A stretch of 64,000 nt of DNA, from the NCBI GenBank assembly GCA_029204225.1, contig CM055109.1, forward strand, positions 31,409,870 through 31,473,869, in the 5' to 3' direction. How positions within the stretch are numbered: position 1 is the first letter of the stretch; each line of letters starts with the position of its first letter. This stretch comes from Diphasiastrum complanatum (Eukaryota; Streptophyta; Lycopodiopsida; Lycopodiales; Lycopodiaceae). Position numbers and translations under genes: made by a program. The notes beneath the pieces are model-generated. The model was not told the origin of the DNA. It saw only the letters and a program-made list of their open reading frames with translations, and searched no databases. Positions 35,471 through 46,470 of this stretch are shown here, piece by piece.

Positions 35471-36170
35471 CAGGCAGAATAAAGAAATAATCTGTAAACA
35501 AGATGCTATCACAAGAAGTAAGCACAATGAAACTAGTAAACAGATTCTAAAGCAAGAATCTGCCTACATAAAACTTTTTGTGCATGGCGGAATAAACTAT
35601 CTTCCTCTTTCACAATGCATGACTACACCTATCAATTTTGAACAAAGCAATAGTGATAGAAATCATGTTCGATCTTATAGTAACTAACTGTGCAATCATC
35701 AGTACTATAGTGATTACATAGCCAAGCAATAAAGCATTGACTTATCAGATAAAATATTACCGCGTACTCTGTGCTATCTCTGAGTGGCTAAAATGAATGT
35801 CTGAATTAAGCGCAATGCTGATAAGCAGAAGCACAATAGCAATCTCTAAAACAACTCTAAGAAGTGAGCTAGAATGCTCAGGAGTGTTCAAGCTCACAGG
35901 CTTGAGAGAGAGAGAGCTAACTATTCAAAAACTTCTTCTGATAAACTTCAACTTCAACTTGATTTGTATTGCATTAACTGTATAAATATGAACAGCTATT
36001 TATACTAAGAAATTAGTTCGTCAATTGCGATTGCCAGTTGGCTGGTATCCGTTGGCATCCATCCGGTTCCTTGTCATTGATTGCTGATAAGCGATGAAAT
36101 TCGCCGTAAATGTTCTGTCTGCATAAATAAACCAAAATTGTAGCTCTATAGAAATGGACTAAAACCAGCC
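35471..36170. other. Unassigned LTR or leader-like DNA
   Basis: AT-rich, without a credible ORF. It contains 'tataaatatgaacagctatttatac' near 35980, which could be a promoter core of an LTR on either strand. No terminal repeats were found. Confidence 0.35.
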
Positions 36171-36425
36171 ACATGCGACACTGTCGCAAAAAGGCGACAG
36201 TGTCGGGTTTTTCGTGAAAAATGCGAAAAAGGCCACAGTGCCCTTAAATCTCATTTAGGGTTGCCCCACACTTTGCCAGAGTCATTTCCTTAGCATTTGA
36301 GGCTCTTTGGAAAAAGCGAAAAATGCGACACTGTGATTTTACACGAGATTTCTGTCAGGCGAAAAATGCGAAAAAGGCGACATTGCATTTTGGGAATTCT
36401 GACAGGCGAAAAAGGCAACACTGTT
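36171..36425. repeat. Dispersed GCGAAAAATGCGACACTG motif with a hairpin
   Basis: Variants of GCGAAAAATGCGACACTG occur at about 36171, 36214, 36314, 36357 and 36400. The first includes a perfect 12-bp inverted repeat, CGACACTGTCGC (36176-36187) and GCGACAGTGTCG (36194-36205), with a 6-base A-rich loop. The arrangement recalls the GGCGAAGGTT-rich leader at 23150-23830, and a Gypsy protease fragment lies just downstream. Confidence 0.75.
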
Positions 36426-36749
36426 GTAAACTCCGTGTATTTTTGCAGACTGTGTAAAAACACTTGTAAAACTGCGAACTGTAAAAAGACACGGAAAAAT
36501 CCGCAGAACTGGATAAACAATGGATGGAGATTAAAACCGATTAGTCGATTGGTAAGAAGGAGACTAATCCAACAGGATAACGAAGGCTTCTGCATTCGCT
36601 ATTGGCCTAGATCTAACCTTTGGATTGATTTGGTTTTTTATTTTTCATGATACTCACTACCCTTACAACCCCATGGATAATGTAACGAAAGAGAGCTCAA
36701 TTTAGACCTCTTATGCTTACTATCAAGGAGGTAGAAGAAATGTTGTGTA

Positions 36750-37080
36750 TAAGGCTTGAAAGCTGTCAAATATGTAGTCAAACTAGCAAAATAACCCTGT
36801 GTGCGGCCTAAAGGAGTTGTGGACCATATACTAGTCAAGATTGCAGAGGTACACCTTGTCATCACATTTGTGGTGTTGGACATACTAGAATCACCATCTG
36901 CATATAAGATTTTGTTGGGTCGAGAAGTGATTCATGACTAGAGAACTAGCAAATTCACTTTTAAAAACAAGAAAAGAGTTATAAAAGTGGATCCATCCGT
37001 GTGGGCTATGAAACCTATACCACCTAAGGTTTTCAGGATGACTCCTCAACTACAAATCATACCATTGATCACCCAAGAGG
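36750..37080 (+). pseudogene. Gypsy protease fragment
   Basis: The plus-strand conceptual reading gives KYVVKLAK, a stop, then RPKGVVDHILVKIAEV, FVVLDILESPSAYKILLGRE and VIHD before another stop. This is the C-terminal half of a Ty3/Gypsy aspartic protease, equivalent to 20658-20850 of the minus-strand element. The active-site half is not recognisable. Confidence 0.75.
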
Positions 37081-37700
37081 TACATTAAATATTCATTATG
37101 AAACACAATCTGATATGCTCGCACCCGTCAATTTCAATCGTAGACCTTTACGTTTGGGTTCACATGTCACTCAATCATGGTGCATCCTTGCGGCCTCATC
37201 AGAATTTTAAGGCCATTTGTCACCAAAAAAATCTATTTCCCCGTAATGCCCAATGAAGATCCTCAATAGGGCAAAACTCACACTTCCTATGGGGATGAGC
37301 CCTCATACACCACGCCCTCATTGAGAATGAGAATAACAAATCACAAATTTCGTGATTTAACACAAGTTGCAAAAGCATGCATGACATCTTCATGGTGGGG
37401 GTCAAATACCCCATGGGTCAGTAGGGACAGATAGACTCTTCCAATCAGCCCAAGTCGAAATCATAGGTTTGATTGTGGCCCCGTCCCTACAACAATTTAG
37501 TGTGGACTCCTACACTTGTGCTTGTGCTCAAGAGTGATAATAAAATTAGCTTGTCCTTGTGATAATTCACTTCTCCTTGTGTCCAAGGGTGATAATAAAA
37601 TCATCCTAAGAGTATTTCCAACTTTCAATAGCATTGCACAACTTCTAGCCCTACCCTACAATAAGGGTACCCCTAGCCTTGACCTACCGTACCTCATAAC
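37081..37700. other. Unassigned DNA upstream of the PDI gene
   Basis: No ORF of note. It contains short direct repeats around 37505-37600 ('gtgataataaaat-a' twice about 63 bp apart, near 37535 and 37588). It probably includes the distal promoter of the PDI gene. Confidence 0.35.
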
Positions 37701-37718
37701 CTACGACAAGGGCATCCC

Positions 37719-37725
37719 TATATAA
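37719..37725 (+). promoter_or_regulatory. TATA box of the PDI gene
   Basis: TATATAA lies 64 bp upstream of the ATG and just before a CT-rich tract. Spacing suits a transcription start within or at the edge of that tract. Confidence 0.6.
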
Positions 37726-37737
37726 CGACTATAACCG

Positions 37738-37773
37738 TCATCTCTCTATCTCTCTCTTCTCTCTCTCCCCCCA
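37738..37773 (+). promoter_or_regulatory. CT-rich leader of the PDI gene
   Basis: A pyrimidine tract (tcatctctctatctctctcttc...) between the TATA box and the ATG. Plant promoters often have such Y-patch or CT initiator tracts around the start site and in the 5' UTR. Confidence 0.55.
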
Positions 37774-37788
37774 AAAGAAATTGTGATC

Positions 37789-40700
37789 ATGGAATGCACA
37801 AAGAGGCTGCTTCATCTGATATTTGTAACAGGTTTGATGGTCTTGGCTGTCGTTGCTACAACAGAAGAGACAGAGGAATTAGCTCTGCCTAGTGTTGTGG
37901 AGCTCAATCCGAACAACTTTGATGAAGTGGTTGGAGGGGAACGTGGAGTTCTGGTGAAGTTCTATGCACCATGGTGGGTGGTGGGCTTTGCTGGAACACT
38001 TTCTTGATCTCACTTAAGCTTGAGCCTTGTATGTATCAACCAGATCGGCAAACCCATCTCACTCTTCCAGGATATAATTCCTGCTTGAATCTGATCAAGG
38101 CTCTGGACTAAAGCCCCGGTGTCAGGGCATTCAATCCCTTAAAATTTTGTCACCTGAAGTCTTTCTGAGCAGTTCAATCGTCATATGGGTTAATTTATAT
38201 GTGGTTCACAAAGCAGTTTAACTCATAGAATGCTGCAATGGATTTCCAGCGTTCCAGCTGACAAGTTGCTTGTTATGCTATTGCAGGTGTGGGCACTGTA
38301 AACGGCTGGCTTCCCATTTTGAAAGGGTGGCTTCTCTGTTTAAAAAAATTGAATCTGTGGCTCTTGCGAAAGTAAGGACGAAGTAGACTCATATCATTAA
38401 TTAGCTTTTGGCTTTACATGATCATGTAAATGGCCTGGCGCTCAAAACTAGACCGACTCTAAATATTTAAGCAATTGCTGTACATATGAAGCATGATCAT
38501 AGCACTAAGACCTTCATTTCTTGATTCAAGTTCGTCTGTCCTTGATACAGTTGGACTGTGACGAGCACAAAAAGTTCTGCAAAAAATTTGAAGTTTCTGG
38601 CTTTCCAACACTGAAGTGGTTTCCCAAAGGTTCTCATCAGCCTAAAGAGTGAGATAGATTTCTGTATTTCAAAGTTATGGCTTTGATGGCAATCCATTGT
38701 TACACATCTTGAAAAGCTTTAGTCTGAAGTTATGACACATGGCAAGTTGCTTAGCCTACCTTTTTCTTTCTTTGTACAGTTACGAGGGCTCCCGCACACC
38801 AGAGGCATTGGTTGATTTTCTCAACTCAGAACTTGGTGTGAGATTTAGAGCACGCATGCATGCTATGAACTTATGCTTCCAAGACAGTTTACCATCATAA
38901 AACAACTAGCCTATCATAGTACTATTTATGTTAAAAGTTCTAGGTCATGTCTATTTGCTTTGTGTCTTGTTCATTTCTTCACCTGCTGCTGGATGCAGCA
39001 ACAAGAAAATTGTCAAAAAAATTCGGATGGAATATTGATTGAACTCTCTCTTAATGCAGGAAATGAAGGCAAGCTTCATCTAACCAAGTCCGATGCGGTA
39101 GTCTTGACTTCCAAAATTTTTGATGACATCACTTTGGACTTCAAAAAAACTGTTTTGGTGAAGTTCTTTGCACCTTGGTAAGCTTACTATGCACGTGCAT
39201 AAATTTCTCAAAGAGCATTCTCGCAAAACGCTGCCAGTCAGATCGGAGTCAGATTGAAAACCTATGGCATGTTGTGGACACAATAAGCAGAATTATGAGA
39301 TGAGAATTGTGTGCTTAAGCCATGCGATATTTGTTAATTTTGAAAAACGGAAATTGCACTTTGAGTATGTTTTTCTCTGTTAACGTACTTTATATCCTCG
39401 TTTCATTTTTCCTTTAGTATCGTGCACCTAGAAAAAATTGTGACTCTTTTGACAAGAATATCAAAGCTGTTATTCGCATGGGAGCTTACATTTCTGCAGA
39501 TAAAGCTCAGTCATTTGAGTATTATCATCCATCAAAAAGCCCATCTCTATGGGCATATGATTTGACCTTTAAACATAGAATAGTGACAGGCCACAAATTA
39601 TGTGCCAACAGACCTGGTATCGACTAGGAGCAGGCCGTATTCCCCCTGCTGCTCCCCCCACAAACTGGACATAATAGATAAATGGTGGAGCATGTCATCT
39701 TTTTTAAGAAGAGCTCCTGCTACAATGCATAGCGCCTCCGCTCTCAACGAATGAGTGCGTGCCACATCAGCAAAGACTGCATTTGCTGATTATGGCTAAA
39801 TTAATGTTTTGCAAGTGTATCACTTGCATCTAACTGTATGATGGATGAATCTCACAAAAAAAATTGTGGCTGTTATATGCAGGTGCAGTCAGAGCCAAGC
39901 TCTTGCTTCTGTAAGTATGAATGACCATCTTTTTAAGTGGTTTAAAAGACCTCAAAATTTCTCAGCCAGAAAACTTTGAATATAACCTTCACAAAGTGTT
40001 GTAAAGATAAATCTTTCCTTTTTGGGAATTTTACTGTTTAAAAGACCAGCAAATAGCTCTATTTCCAAAATACGCACTGAAACTACATTTGTTCTTCTTT
40101 AGCTTCTAGCACATCAAAGTTCTCCAGTATACAACAGTTTTCATCTTTTCTCTGTCGTTGGAATAGTGTTCAAAGCTCTTTACTATCTAGTTGACAAGCT
40201 GTATAACTTTCTCACATCTGGACAGGCCTACGAGCATGTTGCTTCAGCTTTTAAAGCAGAAAAGGATGTCATAATTGCAGAGCTAGATGTAGACGCACAC
40301 AAAGCCATATCGGACAGGTACCAAACCCACCATCATTAGTGACTCCAAATGTCAAAATCAATTGCAAAGCTTTCTTTTTTAGCAGAAATTATGAATAATA
40401 GTAAAACTAAATTGCACATTTGAATTTTGATATATCTAAACTTTGTCTACCATTTCCATCCTATTTTTGAGACTTGGTAATAAGTCCCTACCAACATTGC
40501 CAAATGTGCTTGAGTTATAACAAAACTGGCTATCAATAGTTTGTGCTTTAGATCATCATATTGAACGTATAACAGAATGGAACTTTTCCTCTGAATTGCG
40601 CTTTCCACTATGTTGGATGCCTTAAGAGCATCCTAAACCTTGGGCAACTTCGTATTTGAGTGCTTTTAGGAAAGGCTAAAACATGATGACTCAGGGTCTA

Positions 40701-42814
40701 GTTACAAGACCTTCAAGTTGCTCCAATTGATATGGTGGAAACTTTTCAGGGGCAATCAACCACAGAAAGTTACTGCATGACACAAAATCTTTTGAAGACA
40801 CTGATATGTCACAGTGGAAAATCACCAAATAATGATGATGATTGGGTGCAGATATGGTGTTGAAGCTTACCCAACTGTGATGATTTTTACAAAGCAAAAC
40901 AAAGCTGGTGAAACTTACGATAATGTTCGGAGCTTGGATGCTATTGTAGAATTTGTTAATCAGAATGCTCATACTTCTCGCAACAGTATGGGACACCTGA
41001 AGGATGAGGTGAGTTTTCCTCAAATTAGAGAGGAAAGTATTTGTACTATGTGCACTTCAATTTTGAGCTTGGACAATTTATATGTATAACCCAGTTACAA
41101 AGGGTGTGAGGCACATGCACTGAAGCTCGACATAATACGCGATCCTTCATGCAGGTAGGAAGGGTAGGTGTTATGGATGAAATTGTTAATGTGTTTCTAT
41201 CAACCAAACTGATGGAGCGCATTGCAATCCTTTCTAAAGCAGAAGCTGCAGCAGATGAGCTAGAGGAGAGTTCTATAGAGTATGTGTCCTTTACTGCAAA
41301 CCCAATTTTCTGAGTTTGAATTGAAAACCTGTAGTATATTAAGCACATAAGCGACATTAATGCTCTCTTTATTCTTGAACTTAGCAACATAAACAAAGGC
41401 TTTTGATATGTCCATTTGATGCGAGAAAGATGATGGTCTATTCCTGGAGGTGCAGGATGATAGAGGATCCAAATCATAATGGTATCTCAGCTTGATTGTA
41501 CCATGACTATGTTAAACAAGACCATCACGAACAACCTTCAAGTAGTAGATGCTAAGCCCTTGGCTCAAGCAATTTATAGGCAGTAAGCAATGTCAAAGTG
41601 TTCCTTCTAGGTTCCTCCAACTAAGAAATCAGAGATATAAAAAAGAATCATGACCTGTGGAAGTGTTTGAGGGCTGAGTTTGATTTTACAGCTTAAGCTA
41701 CAAAATAATGCTCTTTTTGCCAAGAAGTCAGTTGTCCAGTCTCAAAGATATTAACTGAATAACCAAAATTATTGTGTTAATTGACCTAGGGAATCTCATC
41801 CTTACCAGCCAAAAAAAATTTAAAATTTGAGATGCCTTAACTTTCAAGCATGATCTCGAAATTGAGAAACAATGTACATGACTTCAAAAGAATGCAAAAG
41901 CTTCTGAGGAATTGAATTTCGCAAGTATCATGAACGACTAATACCTAAGTAAGGCATTTCAACAGATCTGCACCACCTCGTAGAACCAAGAGATGATTTC
42001 AAATCTCTATTACAGCAACTTAATGCATGCTTGCTAGGTTGCAGTCTAAAACTAGAATGACTGCAACGGTATACAAATCTGCAAACTGTCAAAGTTTTGA
42101 AGGAAGCCTTTGCAAACGTGAACGCATATTATTTCTTGCTCTTTTTGGTTTACTATCCTAATGTATACTAAATTACTAATTACAACTGAGATAAAGTGAA
42201 CAAATGACCAATCTTTAGGCTTTACGTTCTGAAGATTATTTTATCAACACAAAATATATTGTGGATATCACCACTTTTCCTGCATGGACTATTTATTACA
42301 ATAAAGGAGTTCTTTGTCTACTCAATGTTAAAATAAATGCACATTGTCAACTCCTTCAGTTACAAAAACAAAACTGACGACATGCAGATATGGCAAGATT
42401 TACATTAAAATTCTCAAGAAAATGCTTGAGAAAGGTGAGGACTATGTGAAAAAGGAGCATGAGAGACTGCAACGTCTGCTTTATTCAGTAAGCAACTAGT
42501 ACCTCACAATCTTTCAGCATATTAACTTGAGAAGCTTACCCTGGTAATTTGGCAGAAATATTTGTGAACACAATCAGGCTATGATAATTTATGGCAATAA
42601 CGTATGTGTGACATATGAATAGAACTCTCAAATTTCCTATGATGGTGAGGTGCAGGCAGTGAGCTAAATTTTCCTGTTTGATATGCATTCTAACCATGCA
42701 GGTTCTCTGAAATTAACATATTTTGTACTTTGATTGCAGACTCTCCACCACGAAAAGGCAGATGAACTCAAAATAAAGCAGAACATTCTTTCATCATTTG
42801 TGAAAGCAACTTAA
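37789..42814 (+). CDS. PDIL2-1: Protein disulfide isomerase, PDIL2-1-like, second active site altered
   Basis: An ER-lumen thiol oxidoreductase that forms and rearranges disulfides in secretory proteins. Inferred exons: 37789-37973, 38287-38371, 38551-38648, 38780-38835, 39060-39177, 39883-39910, 40226-40317, 40852-41008, 41155-41279, 42388-42487, 42740-42814. All introns fit GT-AG and the phases join, giving 372 residues (PDIL2-1 of other plants is about 360). Residues 1 to about 23 are a hydrophobic signal peptide. Thioredoxin domain 1 has WCGHC at 62-66 and cis-Pro109. Domain 2 has WCSQS at 181-185 and cis-Pro228: the second active-site Cys is Ser. Residues from about 260 form the Lys/Glu-rich helical D domain found in this subgroup. 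There is no KDEL-type ending, as is usual for PDIL2-1. Both W-C introns split the Trp codon at the same base. I chose the ATG at 37789 because it starts the signal peptide. The symbol denotes the subfamily. Confidence 0.92.
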
Positions 42815-42969
42815 TTTTGCTTCCATAGATATTTTGCTAAAGGGCACCGAGACCAGCAATTAATTTATCCTTCATAAAAATTCAGCAACCATAGGAAAGC
42901 GAAGATGATCAGGCAGGTGAAAACATTAGAGTTAGACAGCCAGGAAATCTTCAGAATTAAAGTATACAA

Positions 42970-42975
42970 AATAAA
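42970..42975 (+). terminator. Polyadenylation signal AATAAA of the PDI gene
   Basis: AATAAA lies 156 bp after the stop codon of the PDI gene, a normal 3' UTR distance. No transcript end is visible, so this is a candidate only. Confidence 0.45.
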
Positions 42976-43357
42976 ATGAAGTCCATAAAATTCACTTATT
43001 TTTTATAGTTCAGAAAGTGTTCTGCTGCCCACATATATATCAATGCAACTAGAATGTTGTGCTGGGATATCAATACATCATATTGGAAAATTTAGACTAC
43101 AGCACCAATTGTAGCATTTTTTATTTAGAAGTGATCTCAAAATTCTTAAAATGCATGCATTCTGTTTTTTTTCAAACAATAGTAAGCTTACTCTTGTATC
43201 TTAAATCCAGAGTACCAAACCAAGTTGAATCTGCTGTGAACCTCTGAAGTTGAATGGATTATGCTGAGAACATCTGAACTGGTCACCTTTGGCAAATATG
43301 AATACCTTCTACTAATTCCACTCCCTTTCAAGCTTTCAATCCATCCATAGAAGACTA
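42976..43357. other. Unassigned intergenic DNA
   Basis: AT-rich DNA between the PDI gene and the hAT-like element. No ORF or repeat of note. Confidence 0.4.
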
Positions 43358-43365
43358 TTTAAAAC

Positions 43366-44162
43366 CATAGTTGCACTCTGATTCCGAAACGCGGTCCAGA
43401 ATCGCAGTCCGCAGAATCGTGTTTCGGAATTTTTGTAAAAATGTTCAGAATCGTTTTTATTTTTCTTTATTTTTGGGCAATATGGGTATCAGATGAAAGC
43501 TTTAATTAAGAGCATTGTTTCATCTTTAATTAAGAGCATTGATACTGTGTAGTTTGCTGAATGTTTCGGGTACAATTCGGTCCAATTTAGGTGCATTAAT
43601 CCATGTTGGGTTCTGTCAAGGATAAAAATTCAAAACTAACCTCTAGCCTGTTCGTTAGGATCACAGATGATTCCAGTGGGACAGAGATAGAGAACTGTAG
43701 AGCAATTGTACCTCATTTTTTGCTTCGAGGGACCCTCGGACGCCCCCCCTGCACCCCCACCCCCCCCAAGATAAAAATGGGGGGTGATGCGTGCTGATTA
43801 AGGCCCAATATTTATGCCCCCAACTGTATGCACATTGCACTCACATCTCCAATGAAATGATTGCAAAAGTGATCATCATCCATGGAGTTGATAGCCCAAA
43901 CTGTAGCATTAACAATTACTGAGGACGAAAGCAAATAGCAACCAAATAGCTACTGACTTTTATCTGTTTGTGCCCTATCTATTGCAATTATGGGAGGCAA
44001 AACGCTGGTTTAACCATTGCTCCCCTAAAAAAATTTCAGCCATAAGCTATTATTTTTCCAAAAAAAAAAAAATTTAAATTAAATTTTTTTTTGCATGTTT
44101 CGCGGTTCAAATCGCAATTCGCGAATCGCGGACCCAGCGAATCGCGATTCGCTGCAACTATG
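43366..44162. mobile_element. hAT-like non-autonomous DNA transposon (MITE)
   Basis: A 797-bp element with no transposase. Termini are CATAGTTGCA at the left and TGCAACTATG at the right, a perfect 10-bp inverted repeat. Beyond it, CG-rich subterminal repeats built on AATCGCGATTCG are imperfectly inverted. It is flanked by TTTAAAAC (43358-43365) and CTTAAAAC (44163-44170), an 8-bp target duplication with one mismatch. Eight-base duplications are diagnostic of the hAT superfamily. The interior is AT-rich, with a poly-C patch near 43760 and A/T runs near 44060. Confidence 0.8.
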
Positions 44163-44170
44163 CTTAAAAC

Positions 44171-45559
44171 ATTGCCTATTGGGGTGGCCCTGGGTGCACA
44201 ACATAAACGTAATGCTTTGGCAAGTCAGGGTACTGGAGCAAATATTGTGAAATTTTGTAAAAGTTATCTATGTTGAGTTAGGGGGTGTATTAACTATTTG
44301 TGTCTCCATCCACATGTTTGTATTTGATTAGGCCAATTTTGGCATTAGAGGCAATTTGAGCAAGTACACATGTGAAGTGATGATTAGGCCAAAAGTAGAG
44401 TTTGATGTGGCTCGAGCTAGCTTAGGCTTGTTACATTTGTGATGATGAGGTTGGATGTGTGACACTTTCCTATGTGTTGGCATGAGATCTAGTGACCCAT
44501 CAAAAGAGAGGAATCCACCAATTTGGTCCAATCAAGTTTGAGGGCTCATATGTCACTCAACTAATCATATTTGGAGGAGGTAAAATTAGAGTGTGATGGA
44601 TTCATTTCTATGTAAGTTTTTTGGAGTTAATGAGAGTTTCTATATTTTGAGCTATTTTGGCTTTCTCTCTCTACCCGAGGATTGATGCTTGGATTCTCTC
44701 TCTACCCGAGAGCAAGGCCTTTTTGTAGTTTTTTCATCCACAAGTTTCCACACGTGTGAATATACTTTCATGAATGATATATGCATGTTACATAGTGCTC
44801 TTGCCTTAGATTTGTGAGATAGATCTCGGAATTCAATCTATGCTTGATCTATTGTGCTATCACCCACATCTTAGGAGATTTTGTCTTAAAACCAAGATCT
44901 AGAGAGTGTGGTTGCATCTCCATAGCCACCAAGGTGATTTTTGGAACAAGAGAGGTCATAATCACATTGATTGGACTCAGCCTAGTACCTTACGAATTTC
45001 AGTCAGACACGTGTGAGGATCAAACAACTTTGACCAGTGGTTCTCCTCCAAGTCCAAAATCTATGCTTGATAGCTTGCTAGAAAGCTAGTAGGGTCAAGA
45101 TTGTGTTGCAATTTGTTTAACATCAATTGGATGTGTCAATCAAAAGTTATAGCCATTTGAATCAAGGTGGGTAGAGCACCCAACCTGGTTGGACACATTT
45201 TGTTTGACTCATATCTTGCTTGTTTAATCAAAAACTCAAGAAAAAGCTTGCCAATTTTGTCTATTTGAGATCTAGACAATTTTTTGAGGTCATAACCACA
45301 TAATTTCATGCAAACCACTTGTATTTGAGTCTTTTGTGGATGATTTGAGTGCTTACCACGTTCTTGAGTAAGGTTGATCCAAACTTTGTCCTTGCTTCAC
45401 CTTTGTTTGAAAGTTTGATCTAGTTTGAGAGAGATTGGTAGAGCTAGTGAGATTGATCTCACATCAAGTCCAAGGGAGAAGCCACTTGTTTTTTTATCTT
45501 TATTGATAACTCCACAAGATTTACATGGTTGTATCTTCTTATATCTTCAAAATCTATGG
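44171..45559 (+). mobile_element. Probable Copia LTR and leader remnant
   Basis: No ORF of note. 'ctctctctacccgagga' and 'ctctctctacccgagagcaagg' form a short direct repeat near 44660-44720. Sequence style and position, just upstream of same-strand Copia integrase, suggest LTR plus leader. Neither termini nor a primer site could be identified. Confidence 0.3.
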
Positions 45560-46025
45560 TGTTTGATTATTTTCTCAAATTCAATGCTCTTGTTGAAAAG
45601 CAATACTCTTTCAAGATCAAAGCTTTGAGATAGGGTGGTGGTGGAGAGTACTTCTCCAACAAGTTTCATGATTTTTGTGAGCAAGAAGAAATCAAAAGAG
45701 AATTCTCTTGTGCCTATTTCCCTTCTCAAAATGGGGTGTCCAAGAGGAAGAATAGACCTTTATGTGAGTGGCTCTAAGAATTGAAGCATCCTTGACTAAG
45801 GATTTTTGGGGAGAGGCCACCAATTGTGCCAATTATCTATGCAATAGACTCCCTCATCTTGCTCTTGGAGCAAAGACACCTTATGAGATGTTACATAAAG
45901 AGAAGCCTAAGGTTGATCACCTTAGAATCTTTGGATGTGTTTGCTTTGATCATATTCCTTTGGAGATTAGAAAGAAGGATGATCCTAGCTCAAGAAAAGG
46001 ATTATTCCATGCTTTGGTGCTGTGC
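45560..46025 (+). pseudogene. Copia integrase fragment
   Basis: The reading from about 45575 has a GGGGEYFSNKFHDFC block (the Asp-Asn of the usual SDNGGEY region replaced), then AYFPSQNGVSKRKN with the catalytic Glu position (usual AERKN) changed to Lys. After a frame change comes EASLTKDFWGEAT, NRLPHLALGAKTPYEML and LRIFGCVCFDHIP, the Copia integrase C-terminal region. Nothing of RT follows. The catalytic residues are lost. Confidence 0.85.
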
Positions 46026-46416
46026 GTCGCAAAGAGAAATTAATATTTTTGGAAGAACTTTTACACGTAATATGTTTATTTTGTGCTTTGATGCTGTGCA
46101 CTGCAAAGAGAAACCAACATTTTTGGATGCAATGTGCACACGCTTCTAGTTTTACATGTAATGTGCACATGTTTCTAGTTTCATATTGCACATGAGAAAT
46201 GTGTGTGCTGACCTCCCAGTTAAGCTATAACAACCAGTTATGTTCTCCTGGTTGGTTCGAGCTTCAGATTAGCTTGAACAATTTATATTGATTTCCCTTT
46301 CATTCTCTACGGCTCGCCTGTCTCTGGAATGGACTTGAATTTTCCTCTGGTGGCCAAAGCTGTAATAGACGTTCAGACCAAAAAAAAAAAACGTTCAGAC
46401 TCCGAACGTACTGTAA

Positions 46417-46435
46417 GGAACATACAGTATGTTCC
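46417..46435. repeat. Perfect palindrome GGAACATACAGTATGTTCC
   Basis: Nine-base arms around a single A. It directly adjoins the interspersed motif at 46432-46470. Confidence 0.8.
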
Positions 46436-46470
46436 GACCCAAAAGGGTTGGAACAGGTTTCTAAGGTGGA
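46432..46470 (-). repeat. Short interspersed motif, copy 2
   Basis: Its reverse complement matches 292-328, including ACCCTTTTGGGTCGGAA. See the copy at 292. Confidence 0.5.

Noticed and set aside
36040-36070. Possible primer-binding site (TGGTATCCG)
   Set aside because: Only the first seven bases agree with the tRNA-Met-type site and no LTR end is visible.
39420-39600. Coding-looking sequence in PDI intron 5 (CTTTAG then an open stretch)
   Set aside because: It could be read as an extra exon, but it does not resemble the thioredoxin fold. Exon 5 already joins exon 6 in frame at the W-C motif.
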